Shown here one piece after another: positions 17,884-27,347 of a stretch of 64,000 bases of DNA (positions are counted from its first letter, which is position 1; each line of letters starts with the position of its first letter). The stretch is from an uncultured Acetatifactor sp. Lineage in GTDB: Bacteria; Bacillota; Clostridia; Lachnospirales; Lachnospiraceae. The notes under the pieces are model-generated. The model had not been told where the DNA came from. It did not search any database and was given only the letters and a program-made list of their open reading frames with translations. Where the stretch lies: contig CANQEV010000005.1 of NCBI GenBank assembly GCA_947595925.1, positions 17,882 to 81,881 of the forward strand, in the 5' to 3' direction. The translations under genes and the position numbers were made by a program.

Positions 17884-20761
17884 GTTTTGCACTCTTCTGA
17901 ATTAACAAGGCTCTCAAACGGTCACATAGCCATTTCCGAGTCCGGGTTTGTTTTGCACTCTTCTGAATTAACAAGGCTCTCAAACTGAAGCGGTGCAGGA
18001 TCGTCTCAGAATTGTGTTTTGCACTCTTCTGAATTAACAAGGCTCTCAAACATCTCCGCGATCATTGTCTGCATGTTTTCCGTTTTGCACTCTTCTGAAT
18101 TAACAAGGCTCTCAAACTCACTGTGTTATTCCTGCTTATATTACGCGGTTTTGCACTCTTCTGAATTAACAAGGCTCTCAAACGGTACGGGTACACCTGA
18201 TCCGTGCAGCCGTGTTTTGCACTCTTCTGAATTAACAAGGCTCTCAAACGATATTGTTGCGGCCCTGTTCGTACTCTTTGTTTTGCACTCTTCTGAATTA
18301 ACAAGGCTCTCAAACCCAGCAGTCCCATCCGGGATGCTGCTGCCTGTTTTGCACTCTTCTGAATTAACAAGGCTCTCAAACCGTGAGCGCGATCACGTCG
18401 TTTGCGTTTGCGTTTTGCACTCTTCTGAATTAACAAGGCTCTCAAACCCTCCCGCCAGCAGCTTGTCCCCGATTGCTGTTTTGCACTCTTCTGAATTAAC
18501 AAGGCTCTCAAACACAAGTGTGGAGCCCGGAAGCGCGGCTCGGTTTTGCACTCTTCTGAATTAACAAGGCTCTCAAACGCTCTTTGCTCTTATGATCCGG
18601 AGGAAGGGGTTTTGCACTCTTCTGAATTAACAAGGCTCTCAAACTTTGCCAATAGATATGTAGGAAGATTGCATGTTTTGCACTCTTCTGAATTAACAAG
18701 GCTCTCAAACGAAGTGTTGGAAGCCCACGGGTGCGGGTGGGTTTTGCACTCTTCTGAATTAACAAGGCTCTCAAACACATCTAAAAATAATAATGTAAAT
18801 AGTTTTGTTTTGCACTCTTCTGAATTAACAAGGCTCTCAAACATCGTAGTTGTAGTCATAAATCGTATTGTCGTTTTGCACTCTTCTGAATTAACAAGGC
18901 TCTCAAACAGGTCCTGAGTCTTGATCGTTACGAGTGCCGTTTTGCACTCTTCTGAATTAACAAGGCTCTCAAACACGAGTAATCAAGGGAGGGCGGGCTT
19001 GCCAGTTTTGCACTCTTCTGAATTAACAAGGCTCTCAAACCGTCGGGAGATGCACAAGCTCCCGGAAACGGGTTTTTGCACTCTTCTGAATTAACAAGGC
19101 TCTCAAACGCACTTTTCTTTTTGATGGAGGCGCTGATAAGTTTTGCACTCTTCTGAATTAACAAGGCTCTCAAACAGGGCACTCACTACAATATTCCATT
19201 TTATAGTTTTGCACTCTTCTGAATTAACAAGGCTCTCAAACACAGTAATATAGATATATGCGATCCTTATAGTTTTGCACTCTTCTGAATTAACAAGGCT
19301 CTCAAACCCCGCGTCTGTGATGTTGTCAAAAACCTTTGTTTTGCACTCTTCTGAATTAACAAGGCTCTCAAACTGGCAGGTCGGCTTCAGGCAAGGGGTG
19401 ATAGTTTTGCACTCTTCTGAATTAACAAGGCTCTCAAACGGGATTGAATGGCAGCATAATTTTTTGGGCGTTTTGCACTCTTCTGAATTAACAAGGCTCT
19501 CAAACGGTCACATAGCCATTTCCGAGTCCGGGTTTGTTTTGCACTCTTCTGAATTAACAAGGCTCTCAAACAGTTACGATAAATCCATGGATCTCCTGAC
19601 GGTTTTGCACTCTTCTGAATTAACAAGGCTCTCAAACTGGGTTCCTTTCGTCTGATTACGATGTGGGTTTTGCACTCTTCTGAATTAACAAGGCTCTCAA
19701 ACTGTTTCTGACGCGGTTATGATATGCTTATTGTTTTGCACTCTTCTGAATTAACAAGGCTCTCAAACTGCTGTCTCGTAATCATACCGGATGTACTGGT
19801 TTTGCACTCTTCTGAATTAACAAGGCTCTCAAACCAAGTTCATTTTGTCCCATAGTTTTAGTTTCGTTTTGCACTCTTCTGAATTAACAAGGCTCTCAAA
19901 CTTTTTTGTCCACTTAGAAAGCGGCTTTTCGGTTTTGCACTCTTCTGAATTAACAAGGCTCTCAAACCCTTTGCAGTAGTCAATAAATCCATTCCGCGTT
20001 TTGCACTCTTCTGAATTAACAAGGCTCTCAAACAATATCGTACTTTTTTTTACATAGTTGTAAAAGTTTTGCACTCTTCTGAATTAACAAGGCTCTCAAA
20101 CGCGGTGAATATTAAGGGCGGAGATATAGTAGTTTTGCACTCTTCTGAATTAACAAGGCTCTCAAACGCGGCCTGGGTGACTTTCGTGTCCGTGTTGGTT
20201 TTGCACTCTTCTGAATTAACAAGGCTCTCAAACAGTATATCCTTGCCGCTATGGAGAAAGAGGGTTTTGCACTCTTCTGAATTAACAAGGCTCTCAAACT
20301 CCGATATGGGTCAATGGTATTCGCTCACCGTTTTGCACTCTTCTGAATTAACAAGGCTCTCAAACTTTGCAGTTAAATTACAACATGGAGACGGGGTTTT
20401 GCACTCTTCTGAATTAACAAGGCTCTCAAACAGAAAATCCGTCTGTTTACGCTCTATATTTGTTTTGCACTCTTCTGAATTAACAAGGCTCTCAAACAGT
20501 AGACTTATTAAGATTACTATATTTATTGTTTTGCACTCTTCTGAATTAACAAGGCTCTCAAACGCCCCTTTTCCGTCCAATTTGGGTAGCTCCGTTTTGC
20601 ACTCTTCTGAATTAACAAGGCTCTCAAACCTTGAACAGAAACTTCCTGATATTAAAACTGTTTTGCACTCTTCTGAATTAACAAGGCTCTCAAACGCAAT
20701 TTAACGGGTATAGATACGGACAGCAGTTTTGCACTCTTCTGAATTAACAAGGCTCTCAAAC
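17884..20761 (-). CRISPR. Type II-A CRISPR array, 44 repeats and 43 spacers; crRNA-strand repeat GTTTGAGAGCCTTGTTAATTCAGAAGAGTGCAAAAC (36 bp), spacers mostly 30 nt
   Basis: Repeats counted directly by start (17884, 17950, 18016 ... 20660, 20726); orientation from tracrRNA complementarity and cas operon direction. Confidence 0.98.
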
Positions 20762-21487
20762 CTCAAATTGCGTTCTCACCGAGCCATCGCATTGGCCATG
20801 CGCTGTCAATTCATCCGATTTTATTATACATAAATCTTTGTCAATAATCCAGATTTTTTCCTTATCAGAATTACAATTTTTACAAACATTTTCCACCAAA
20901 ATCAAAATGATTTTTTCATAAGAGCAGAATTCGTACAACAGCTGCATTTCTTCTTCCGTAAGATATGCTCTCAAATTTACAAATATAAACATATGCTGCT
21001 TCATAATTTGATGTACTATTCTTAAGTAATCTATTATTCTCTCAGCCAAAGTTCCTGTGTCACTGCTGATTTTCACATCAAAGAGTTTAAGGAGATCTTC
21101 TATAGTAAATTCCAGATCATACTCCAATTGATACGGAACTTTTTGTGCCAATTTATCAATAAGCCGTATGGATTGCTGCTGAAAAAGCGTCAACTCTTCA
21201 ACACATTCTTCCATCGCTATAGAATCAATCTCCTGATATAATTTTGTAATAATTCTTTTATGATTGCATGATATATCAAACGGATTTACAATTACCTGGA
21301 TCTCTTTTGCAATCACATATTCTTTTACTCCATCCGATAACAGAAATGCTCCCTCTTCACCATTCTGTTGGCGCCACAAGCTCTCTACAAACCTAGTAAA
21401 AAAATCCTGTCTTTCTATATAGATAACATAATTTACATTTTCTTCCAGATTGATTTCAAGATCCAGCTCCCTATAGACAAGTCTCAC
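20756..21487 (-). CDS. csn2: Csn2 (type II-A CRISPR adaptation protein)
   Basis: 243 aa, position after cas9-cas1-cas2; N-terminus VYRELDLEINLEENVNYVIYIERQDFFTRFVESLW; WIIDKDLCII near the C-terminus; start overlaps cas2 stop. Confidence 0.9.
   Translation of the reverse strand: MRLVYRELDLEINLEENVNYVIYIERQDFFTRFVESLWRQQNGEEGAFLLSDGVKEYVIAKEIQVIVNPFDISCNHKRIITKLYQEIDSIAMEECVEELTLFQQQSIRLIDKLAQKVPYQLEYDLEFTIEDLLKLFDVKISSDTGTLAERIIDYLRIVHQIMKQHMFIFVNLRAYLTEEEMQLLYEFCSYEKIILILVENVCKNCNSDKEKIWIIDKDLCIIKSDELTAHGQCDGSVRTQFEV
20762..20851 (-). promoter_or_regulatory. CRISPR leader embedded in the csn2 3' end, with leader-anchoring motif ATTTGAG (20768-20762) and candidate -10 TATAAT (20828-20823)
   Basis: ATTTGAG directly abuts the first repeat; TATAAT with weak -35 TGGATT (20851-20846) at 17-bp spacing. 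Confidence 0.65.
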
Positions 21488-21804
21488 AGAATCACCAGCC
21501 TTTCATCAGTATCTAAAATGTCTTTCGTTCCCTGACCTACGATAAAATCCATTTTACTGTACTGTTTTTCTGTAACACGAATAGCCTGTACCAAACCGTT
21601 GCTTGGTTTATTTTTCTTAACATTTTCTACTATGGCATCCGCTGCAGAATTGTTCTGGGCGAGTTTACAATATACCGACTCCTGCATCATCATAAACCCA
21701 GATTTGATCAGCATCTTTCTAAATGCACGGTATTCCCGTCTATTTTGTTCTGTCAAAACTGGAAGATCGAAAAAAACGATTACCCTCATATACCTATAAT
21801 TCAT
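21484..21804 (-). CDS. cas2: CRISPR-associated endoribonuclease Cas2 (start may be the internal Met at 21789)
   Basis: MRVIVFFDLPVLTEQNRREYRAFRKMLIKSGFMMMQESVYCKL. Confidence 0.95.
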   Translation of the reverse strand: MNYRYMRVIVFFDLPVLTEQNRREYRAFRKMLIKSGFMMMQESVYCKLAQNNSAADAIVENVKKNKPSNGLVQAIRVTEKQYSKMDFIVGQGTKDILDTDERLVIL

Positions 21805-22666
21805 ATTCGTATGTTTTGATCAAAGAAACATCTTTTTCATTTAGTGCATTTATGACGCTCTTACAATAAATTCTGATAGCGTTAGTCAGATATTCCTTTC
21901 TGTCCGCAATCAAAACCTCTGCCTGCAAAATTCTCAGGATCTGCATTTTCTCTTTGTGTTGAAACTGGTCCGGCATCATCTGCCTTACTTCGGCATCTAT
22001 GATTGGCCGGAACGGCTCCATCATATCAGAGCCCAGATTAAACGGGTTAAATGTATTGTCATGAAAAATTCCTATCTGCGTAAGGTATCCGTTGGCTACA
22101 ATTTCCCTGTTAAAAGCAGAAAGGATGACCCCATATCCGTAATTTAAGGCCGCGTTAATACTACTGTCCGACATCCTTGTAAAATCCTTTCCAAAAATAG
22201 CATTAAAATATACTTTAGCCGCATGTCCTTCCCGGTTTGAGGTGTCTCCATACTCTATTTCCTCAATATATTTGCGCAGCATATCTGCCTCACTCTTTTG
22301 ATAGCGCTCCAGCAGTTCTGCCTGTTTGCGAATCTTTTCGGAGACAATTTTTGTCCACACACTTAATTTTTGATCTGAAGACCAAGCCATCTGCCTGCGC
22401 AGCTTTGCACTTACATCGTGAGAACCATAGTAGGGCACCAGCTCCGAAGAAGGATTTCTTTTTTCGTCACAAAAGATCACCTTGACTTTTTTCTTCGTCA
22501 GCTCGCAGAGCAGTGCCGCAGTCAAGGACACAGAAGTGGATTCGATCAGAAGAATCTCTATCTCACTAATGTGCACCTTGACCGTCTTTTCTGTACGGAC
22601 AACCATATACCCCATCTGATAATCCAGTTTTGCACTGCTGCTGATCACAACCGTACGCCAGCTCAT
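21794..22666 (-). CDS. cas1: Type II CRISPR-associated endonuclease Cas1
   Basis: MSWRTVVISSSAKLDYQMGYMVVR, ALNYGYGVILSAFNREIVANGYLTQIGIFHDNTFNPFNLGSDMMEPFRP; ATGA overlap with cas9 stop. Confidence 0.96.
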   Translation of the reverse strand: MSWRTVVISSSAKLDYQMGYMVVRTEKTVKVHISEIEILLIESTSVSLTAALLCELTKKKVKVIFCDEKRNPSSELVPYYGSHDVSAKLRRQMAWSSDQKLSVWTKIVSEKIRKQAELLERYQKSEADMLRKYIEEIEYGDTSNREGHAAKVYFNAIFGKDFTRMSDSSINAALNYGYGVILSAFNREIVANGYLTQIGIFHDNTFNPFNLGSDMMEPFRPIIDAEVRQMMPDQFQHKEKMQILRILQAEVLIADRKEYLTNAIRIYCKSVINALNEKDVSLIKTYEYEL

Positions 22667-25600
22667 ACCGTCAATAAATCTATGCAATTTTCATAGATTC
22701 CTGTTACAGATTGATTGATAAGTTTTACTTCCTTTAGATCTGATATTTGTTTATTAATTATCAAAATACCCATATTTGATGCCTGGTTGATTAAAGACAG
22801 ATCAGCCTTCGTATTCCCTATCACATTAAATTTCATGATTTCCAGAATAACTTTGCACTGTTCAATCAGGGACAGAGCGAAAAATGCGTCTTTTCCATCA
22901 ATCAGCTTTTGCCCTACGGGATTTGGCCTTTTACTAAAGATTCCGCTCATATATTTTTGACTCAGTATCCCAAAAAGTTCAAGGTTTCTCTCACATGTGA
23001 TCGTATTATCAGTGTATTTTCCCGTCTGAATACTATCATATTCCTTGTCTATTATCCGAATATAATCAGTCCACATAGGCGATAATTTCATATTGACGGC
23101 ATTCTTCATAACATATCTGTTATTTGTCTTCCCTGAAATATACATAAAATATCCATTTATCTTCAGCATCGCCTGGATATTGATCCTCGAAAGCCTTACG
23201 GACGGATTCTTTAACCCTAGGTCATTACTGCAATACTGCAGCAGCTCGTCATCGTTCCCTTCAACTTTTTCGCGCAGATAAACGGGAACAGTCTCTATGG
23301 TTCGAATCTTATTCCCTTTTTTATCTTCATGTTCCACCAGGAAGAAATAGGCCGTAGATACACTGGAAAATCCGCCGTATCTTGTGACATTATTCAGTTT
23401 TGCATCCGAAGATTTAAACGGAATATAGCTTTCTTCCTTTGCAACCGATGCACTGTATAATGTCTCGTCAGCAATTCCTCCTTGACCGACAAAAGACATT
23501 CTCGTCATAAGAGGCGTGTTCTTTGCCATCATTGCCCTGACAGTTGCAATGGTGCCCTCCCTGCCATCTTTCTGTGCCACCCATGCAGTCACGCCGTTTC
23601 TGGAAATATCCCGCGCGTACATCTTGGCGAGATTATAGCCATAGGCTGCTTTATCTCTCGCATATTCATTTTTTATAAAGTTCCTGACATCCTGCGTAAA
23701 CTTGGTATAATATACATTTCCCACCACAATATTCAAATAGGCATCCTGTGCGTGATGAAAATCGTTTACCACACGACATTTCAACATGCCATTGTCTCTG
23801 CGGAAATCAGAAACATTTCCTGCCTTTGCATAAACAATCTTTGTTGTCGAAGGGAACAACTGTTTTAAGAGATCTGCAAGCCCCTTTGTTCCCTGGCTTG
23901 TCTCTACCAGCTGCCTCGCGATAAAGTCTGCTCTCTGATCGTCTGTAAAAGGATTGGTTCCGGTAAGGCGTTTGTACTTTTCTTCTGAGATCAGTTTTTT
24001 CTCTTTTAAGAGCCTCCAAAGCTCCCGAACCTTTGTGTTTTCACGAATAGATGCATCCAAGGGATAAATATCCGTTTTCTCCGCATTATACTGTTTCTTT
24101 ACAAGGGCCAGGTTATTGTCCAAATTATCGTCTTTTACCTGACTTCTCGGATAAATATGATCGATATCGTAATCCGTAGTGAAGAGTTTATCCAGGTCTA
24201 TCGGTTCTCCCGAATACAAACATCTTCCCATTTGGGTAAGATACAGATACATTTTTTTACTCTTTAATTTGCCGGATTCATCCGCATTCTCTATAATCTT
24301 TGTCCAATCCTGGGTTTCGTCTTTAACACTTTTATAGAGTTCCAGGAAACGCTTCTTTCGGGAATCCTTACGGCCCGCATCCCCTTTTTCTCCCTCAGAC
24401 CGGGTCATTTCGATAAATACCCTCGCGGGATATTCTCCAAGGATATCCGTCAATTCTCTGATGATCTTGATCGTCTGCCAGATCATTCTTCTGGTTGGCG
24501 CGGAAAAATAATATTCCTCCAGATCTTCCACCTGAAACTCCTCCAAAAGTTTTACAGCAGAATTTCTTTTCTCTTCTAATGTTCGGCGAAATCCACATTC
24601 CTCGGAGTTGATCAGCTCCATCATATTGTGGTTCGTTGCCCACATTGCACCGATCAGGGAAAAGATCTCACCGTTTTCGTCCGTTCCCTCCAGTTCCAAA
24701 AATTCTTTTGATAAATTTCCCCAGTCCTTAAATTTTAATCCCAAAATCCTTTTCAGAACTTTTTCGTCAAAAACATCTCCAAATTCCCTTTTTAAGATCT
24801 CCTGAAGAAATTTCTTTGAATCGCCGTAAATTGTTGAAAGGTAAATGATCCTCTCCACCATTTTTCTTACGGAATCTAGTTCCAATCTTTCTCCAAATAT
24901 AGGCAGGAATTTACCATAGGAGTTCAAATAGTTATTGATGGCAACATCTATCCCGGAAACCTGAGATTCGTCCTGAATGACTCCTCTATTGTAGAGGTAG
25001 GAACACAGGGTCTTCCGGGTAACTCTTCTCCCCTTCTTAAATAATTCGTTGTAGATATCCTGCTTGAGTTCTACGGGTATCCTTTCCCCGTTGACCTTAA
25101 TATTATTTATCTCGTTGAGAACGCAGAATCTCTGATATAACAGGGACTCTTTCGGCAGGGCTTTCTCTCCTGTCAGATAGGAACAATCCCGAACCATTCT
25201 AAGGATAAATTTCTCGGAAGTGGCTGCAATGTCTACCTTTTCCTCCAGGTTCCAGGGCAGAACACGACCGCCCTCCTTCCGTACCACCCAGCCGTTTCCC
25301 CCATCAGCTTCACTTCTGGCAGTCAGCGGGCCTACATAATACGGGATATGAAATTCGAAAAGTTTTACGATGCGTTCGGATACCGTAAGGCCGGAATCAT
25401 CTTTTTCCAAAAGAAAGCTTAAATGTTTTTCTGCATTTTTCAGTATATTTTTCAGTTCCTTTTTATGCACCTGATTCGGAATAACACCGTTGTCTGATGT
25501 CAGCTGTTTCGGCAGAAAGCTTTCTGTTTCCAAACCTGCCAGGATCTTCTTTACATCCTGATCTTCCGAGTCCCACTTCTTGGCCATTTTTTTGATCGTC

Positions 25601-26754
25601 GCATAGAGATCCGCCTTAGATCTTCCTTTTACAGATCTTCGAGTCTTTTTATCATTGCTGTTCAAGGATTTTACATACGCACTGTATGTCCCAGTTGTCT
25701 CCGCGCGAAACATTTCGTCATACTCTTTCTGCGTATTGTACTTTCTCATAACCCTTTTTAACAATTTCAGATCACTTTTATGTGTTTCATAGGACGCGAC
25801 CCGAGCCTCAGACAGATAGGCATACTCTCCCAGGATCCCGGACAGTATGCCAATATCATAAATATCCTTCATGGCTGTCACTACTTCATAATTATCATCC
25901 CCTAAGATCTGATGCAGGGTTTCACAAGTATCCTCAAACGAAGCACCCGAAAAATCAATATCTGCTTTCTCCTCCATTTCTTCAACGGAAAAAAGCTTTT
26001 TCCCATCTACCTTTCTGCCACAGATTGCTTTCAGGCACTCCATGGTGACCTTATCCCTTTTATCGATTCCCAACAGTTCCCTTAATTCTTCTGTCTTCCT
26101 GGTCTTGGAACTGTCCCGACCTGCCAAAATGGATTCCATCTTCTTATAATCCACACTTTCTGGCAGAGAAATCCCAACAGTCTCCGAAACCATTTTTACG
26201 GATTCGACCAATCTCGCGTATGCCGCGCCGAGACCTCCTTCCGTATTTGTCTCTCCAGATATCCCCGCATCTATAAAATGCCCGCGGTGCTTAAACATAT
26301 TGGATACCGCCAGGTATACAAAACGCGCATATCTTCCATCACAGGGAAGCGAATCCTCCAGCAAGGCTTTGCGAAGATGAAAGATCGTAGGAAATTCTTT
26401 ATAGTAATCCTTATCCTTATAATCCACATCGTCAAACAAACAGTTACGATTTGCCAAGCGCGGATCTTTGTCCTCCATAAAATACTTACTATTCTCCAAT
26501 CGGATAAAAAACAGAGGATCTTCTTTTGACACTGCTTCATCAAAAAAAATTTTAATCCACCCCAGCCGGGCTGTTTCCCTCTGATGTCTGCGGCGTTTGA
26601 TCCTATTGGTTCTTCTTTCAGCAGCGGTATTAGCCTCCTCAAATTCTCGGATTCCCCAGAGATCCTTGCCTTTTGCGCGAAGCAACTTATAAAATATATC
26701 CGTCGCCGCCCAGCCCACAGAATTAGTTCCCATGTCAAGTCCTAAATAATACAT
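22663..26754 (-). CDS. cas9: Cas9 (type II-A), 1363 aa
   Basis: RuvC-I YYLGLDMGTNSVGWA, Arg-rich bridge helix RRTNRIKRRRHQRETARLGWI, RVFIEMTRSE, HNH DYDIDHIYPRSQVKDDNLDNNLALVKKQYNAEK, HHAQDAYLNIVVG; SD AAAGGAGG. Confidence 0.98.
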   Translation of the reverse strand: MYYLGLDMGTNSVGWAATDIFYKLLRAKGKDLWGIREFEEANTAAERRTNRIKRRRHQRETARLGWIKIFFDEAVSKEDPLFFIRLENSKYFMEDKDPRLANRNCLFDDVDYKDKDYYKEFPTIFHLRKALLEDSLPCDGRYARFVYLAVSNMFKHRGHFIDAGISGETNTEGGLGAAYARLVESVKMVSETVGISLPESVDYKKMESILAGRDSSKTRKTEELRELLGIDKRDKVTMECLKAICGRKVDGKKLFSVEEMEEKADIDFSGASFEDTCETLHQILGDDNYEVVTAMKDIYDIGILSGILGEYAYLSEARVASYETHKSDLKLLKRVMRKYNTQKEYDEMFRAETTGTYSAYVKSLNSNDKKTRRSVKGRSKADLYATIKKMAKKWDSEDQDVKKILAGLETESFLPKQLTSDNGVIPNQVHKKELKNILKNAEKHLSFLLEKDDSGLTVSERIVKLFEFHIPYYVGPLTARSEADGGNGWVVRKEGGRVLPWNLEEKVDIAATSEKFILRMVRDCSYLTGEKALPKESLLYQRFCVLNEINNIKVNGERIPVELKQDIYNELFKKGRRVTRKTLCSYLYNRGVIQDESQVSGIDVAINNYLNSYGKFLPIFGERLELDSVRKMVERIIYLSTIYGDSKKFLQEILKREFGDVFDEKVLKRILGLKFKDWGNLSKEFLELEGTDENGEIFSLIGAMWATNHNMMELINSEECGFRRTLEEKRNSAVKLLEEFQVEDLEEYYFSAPTRRMIWQTIKIIRELTDILGEYPARVFIEMTRSEGEKGDAGRKDSRKKRFLELYKSVKDETQDWTKIIENADESGKLKSKKMYLYLTQMGRCLYSGEPIDLDKLFTTDYDIDHIYPRSQVKDDNLDNNLALVKKQYNAEKTDIYPLDASIRENTKVRELWRLLKEKKLISEEKYKRLTGTNPFTDDQRADFIARQLVETSQGTKGLADLLKQLFPSTTKIVYAKAGNVSDFRRDNGMLKCRVVNDFHHAQDAYLNIVVGNVYYTKFTQDVRNFIKNEYARDKAAYGYNLAKMYARDISRNGVTAWVAQKDGREGTIATVRAMMAKNTPLMTRMSFVGQGGIADETLYSASVAKEESYIPFKSSDAKLNNVTRYGGFSSVSTAYFFLVEHEDKKGNKIRTIETVPVYLREKVEGNDDELLQYCSNDLGLKNPSVRLSRINIQAMLKINGYFMYISGKTNNRYVMKNAVNMKLSPMWTDYIRIIDKEYDSIQTGKYTDNTITCERNLELFGILSQKYMSGIFSKRPNPVGQKLIDGKDAFFALSLIEQCKVILEIMKFNVIGNTKADLSLINQASNMGILIINKQISDLKEVKLINQSVTGIYENCIDLLTV

Positions 26755-26834
26755 CTCTTTTCCTCCTTTGTTTTAGTCATAAGCTTGATCGTAAAGCTGA
26801 TTATAAAGGTTGTAAAAGGTTATTAAATTTTTTC

Positions 26835-26863
26835 TTGCTTTTTGAGCAAACCCGTGTTAATAT
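26835..26863 (+). promoter_or_regulatory. tracrRNA promoter
   Basis: TTGCTT (26835-26840), 17-bp spacer, TAATAT (26858-26863); predicted start about 26870. Confidence 0.7.
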
Positions 26864-26869
26864 AAATAC

Positions 26870-26965
26870 GAATTAACAAGGCGAGTTCAAATAAGGTATT
26901 ATACCGGCTCCGTTTACGTGCATTGTGCACTGATTAATAAACACCTACTGGGTGTTTATTTTTTT
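26870..26965 (+). ncRNA. tracrRNA
   Basis: GAATTAACAAGGCGAGTTCAAATAAGG anti-repeat complementary to repeat 5' end; GGTA-TTA-TACC nexus; GTGCA-TTG-TGCAC hairpin; AATAAACACC-TACTG-GGTGTTTATT-T(n) terminator. Confidence 0.93.
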
Positions 26966-27279
26966 CTTCGTTTTAAATTTCACTTGCTTTCTCTTCATTA
27001 CCATTATGAATTACTCTCTGTCCAAGAAAACTCCCTTATAGTGAAAATCGAACTGTTTTCATAATTATTTTACTTCTTATATCCTTCCCTGTCCAGTATG
27101 TATACAAAAATATTTTCTAATTTAACCCATTTTTCAATTTCTTTTTCCAACACCATTGCCAATCTGGATTCCTCTCACCTTCTCATAAACAGTTTTCCGT
27201 GTTTCCCTTCATTAGTGGATTCGATCAGCTCCTCCACTTCCTCACTTTATTACCGATATATAGCGAAATTGCAGAACAA

Positions 27280-27342
27280 AAAAAGCCCTGCAGAAGCGGT
27301 GTTTTCCTCAATGGGAAATCCGTTCTGCAAGGCTTTTTCAAA
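27280..27342 (-). terminator. Intrinsic terminator downstream of the DUF4132 operon
   Basis: AAAAAGCCcTGCAGAA...TTCTGCAaGGCTTTTT inverted repeat flanked by A/T runs. Confidence 0.75.
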
Positions 27343-27347
27343 ACCGC

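Noticed and set aside
17858-20704. ORFs with repeated peptides such as MHSSELTRLSN, LRALLIQKSAK and FESLVNSEECKT
   Set aside because: They are translations of the CRISPR repeat and spacers in different frames, not genes.
17884-20761. Self-targeting spacers against this window
   Set aside because: I noticed no spacer-length match elsewhere in the window by eye. Weak negative only; needs an alignment search.
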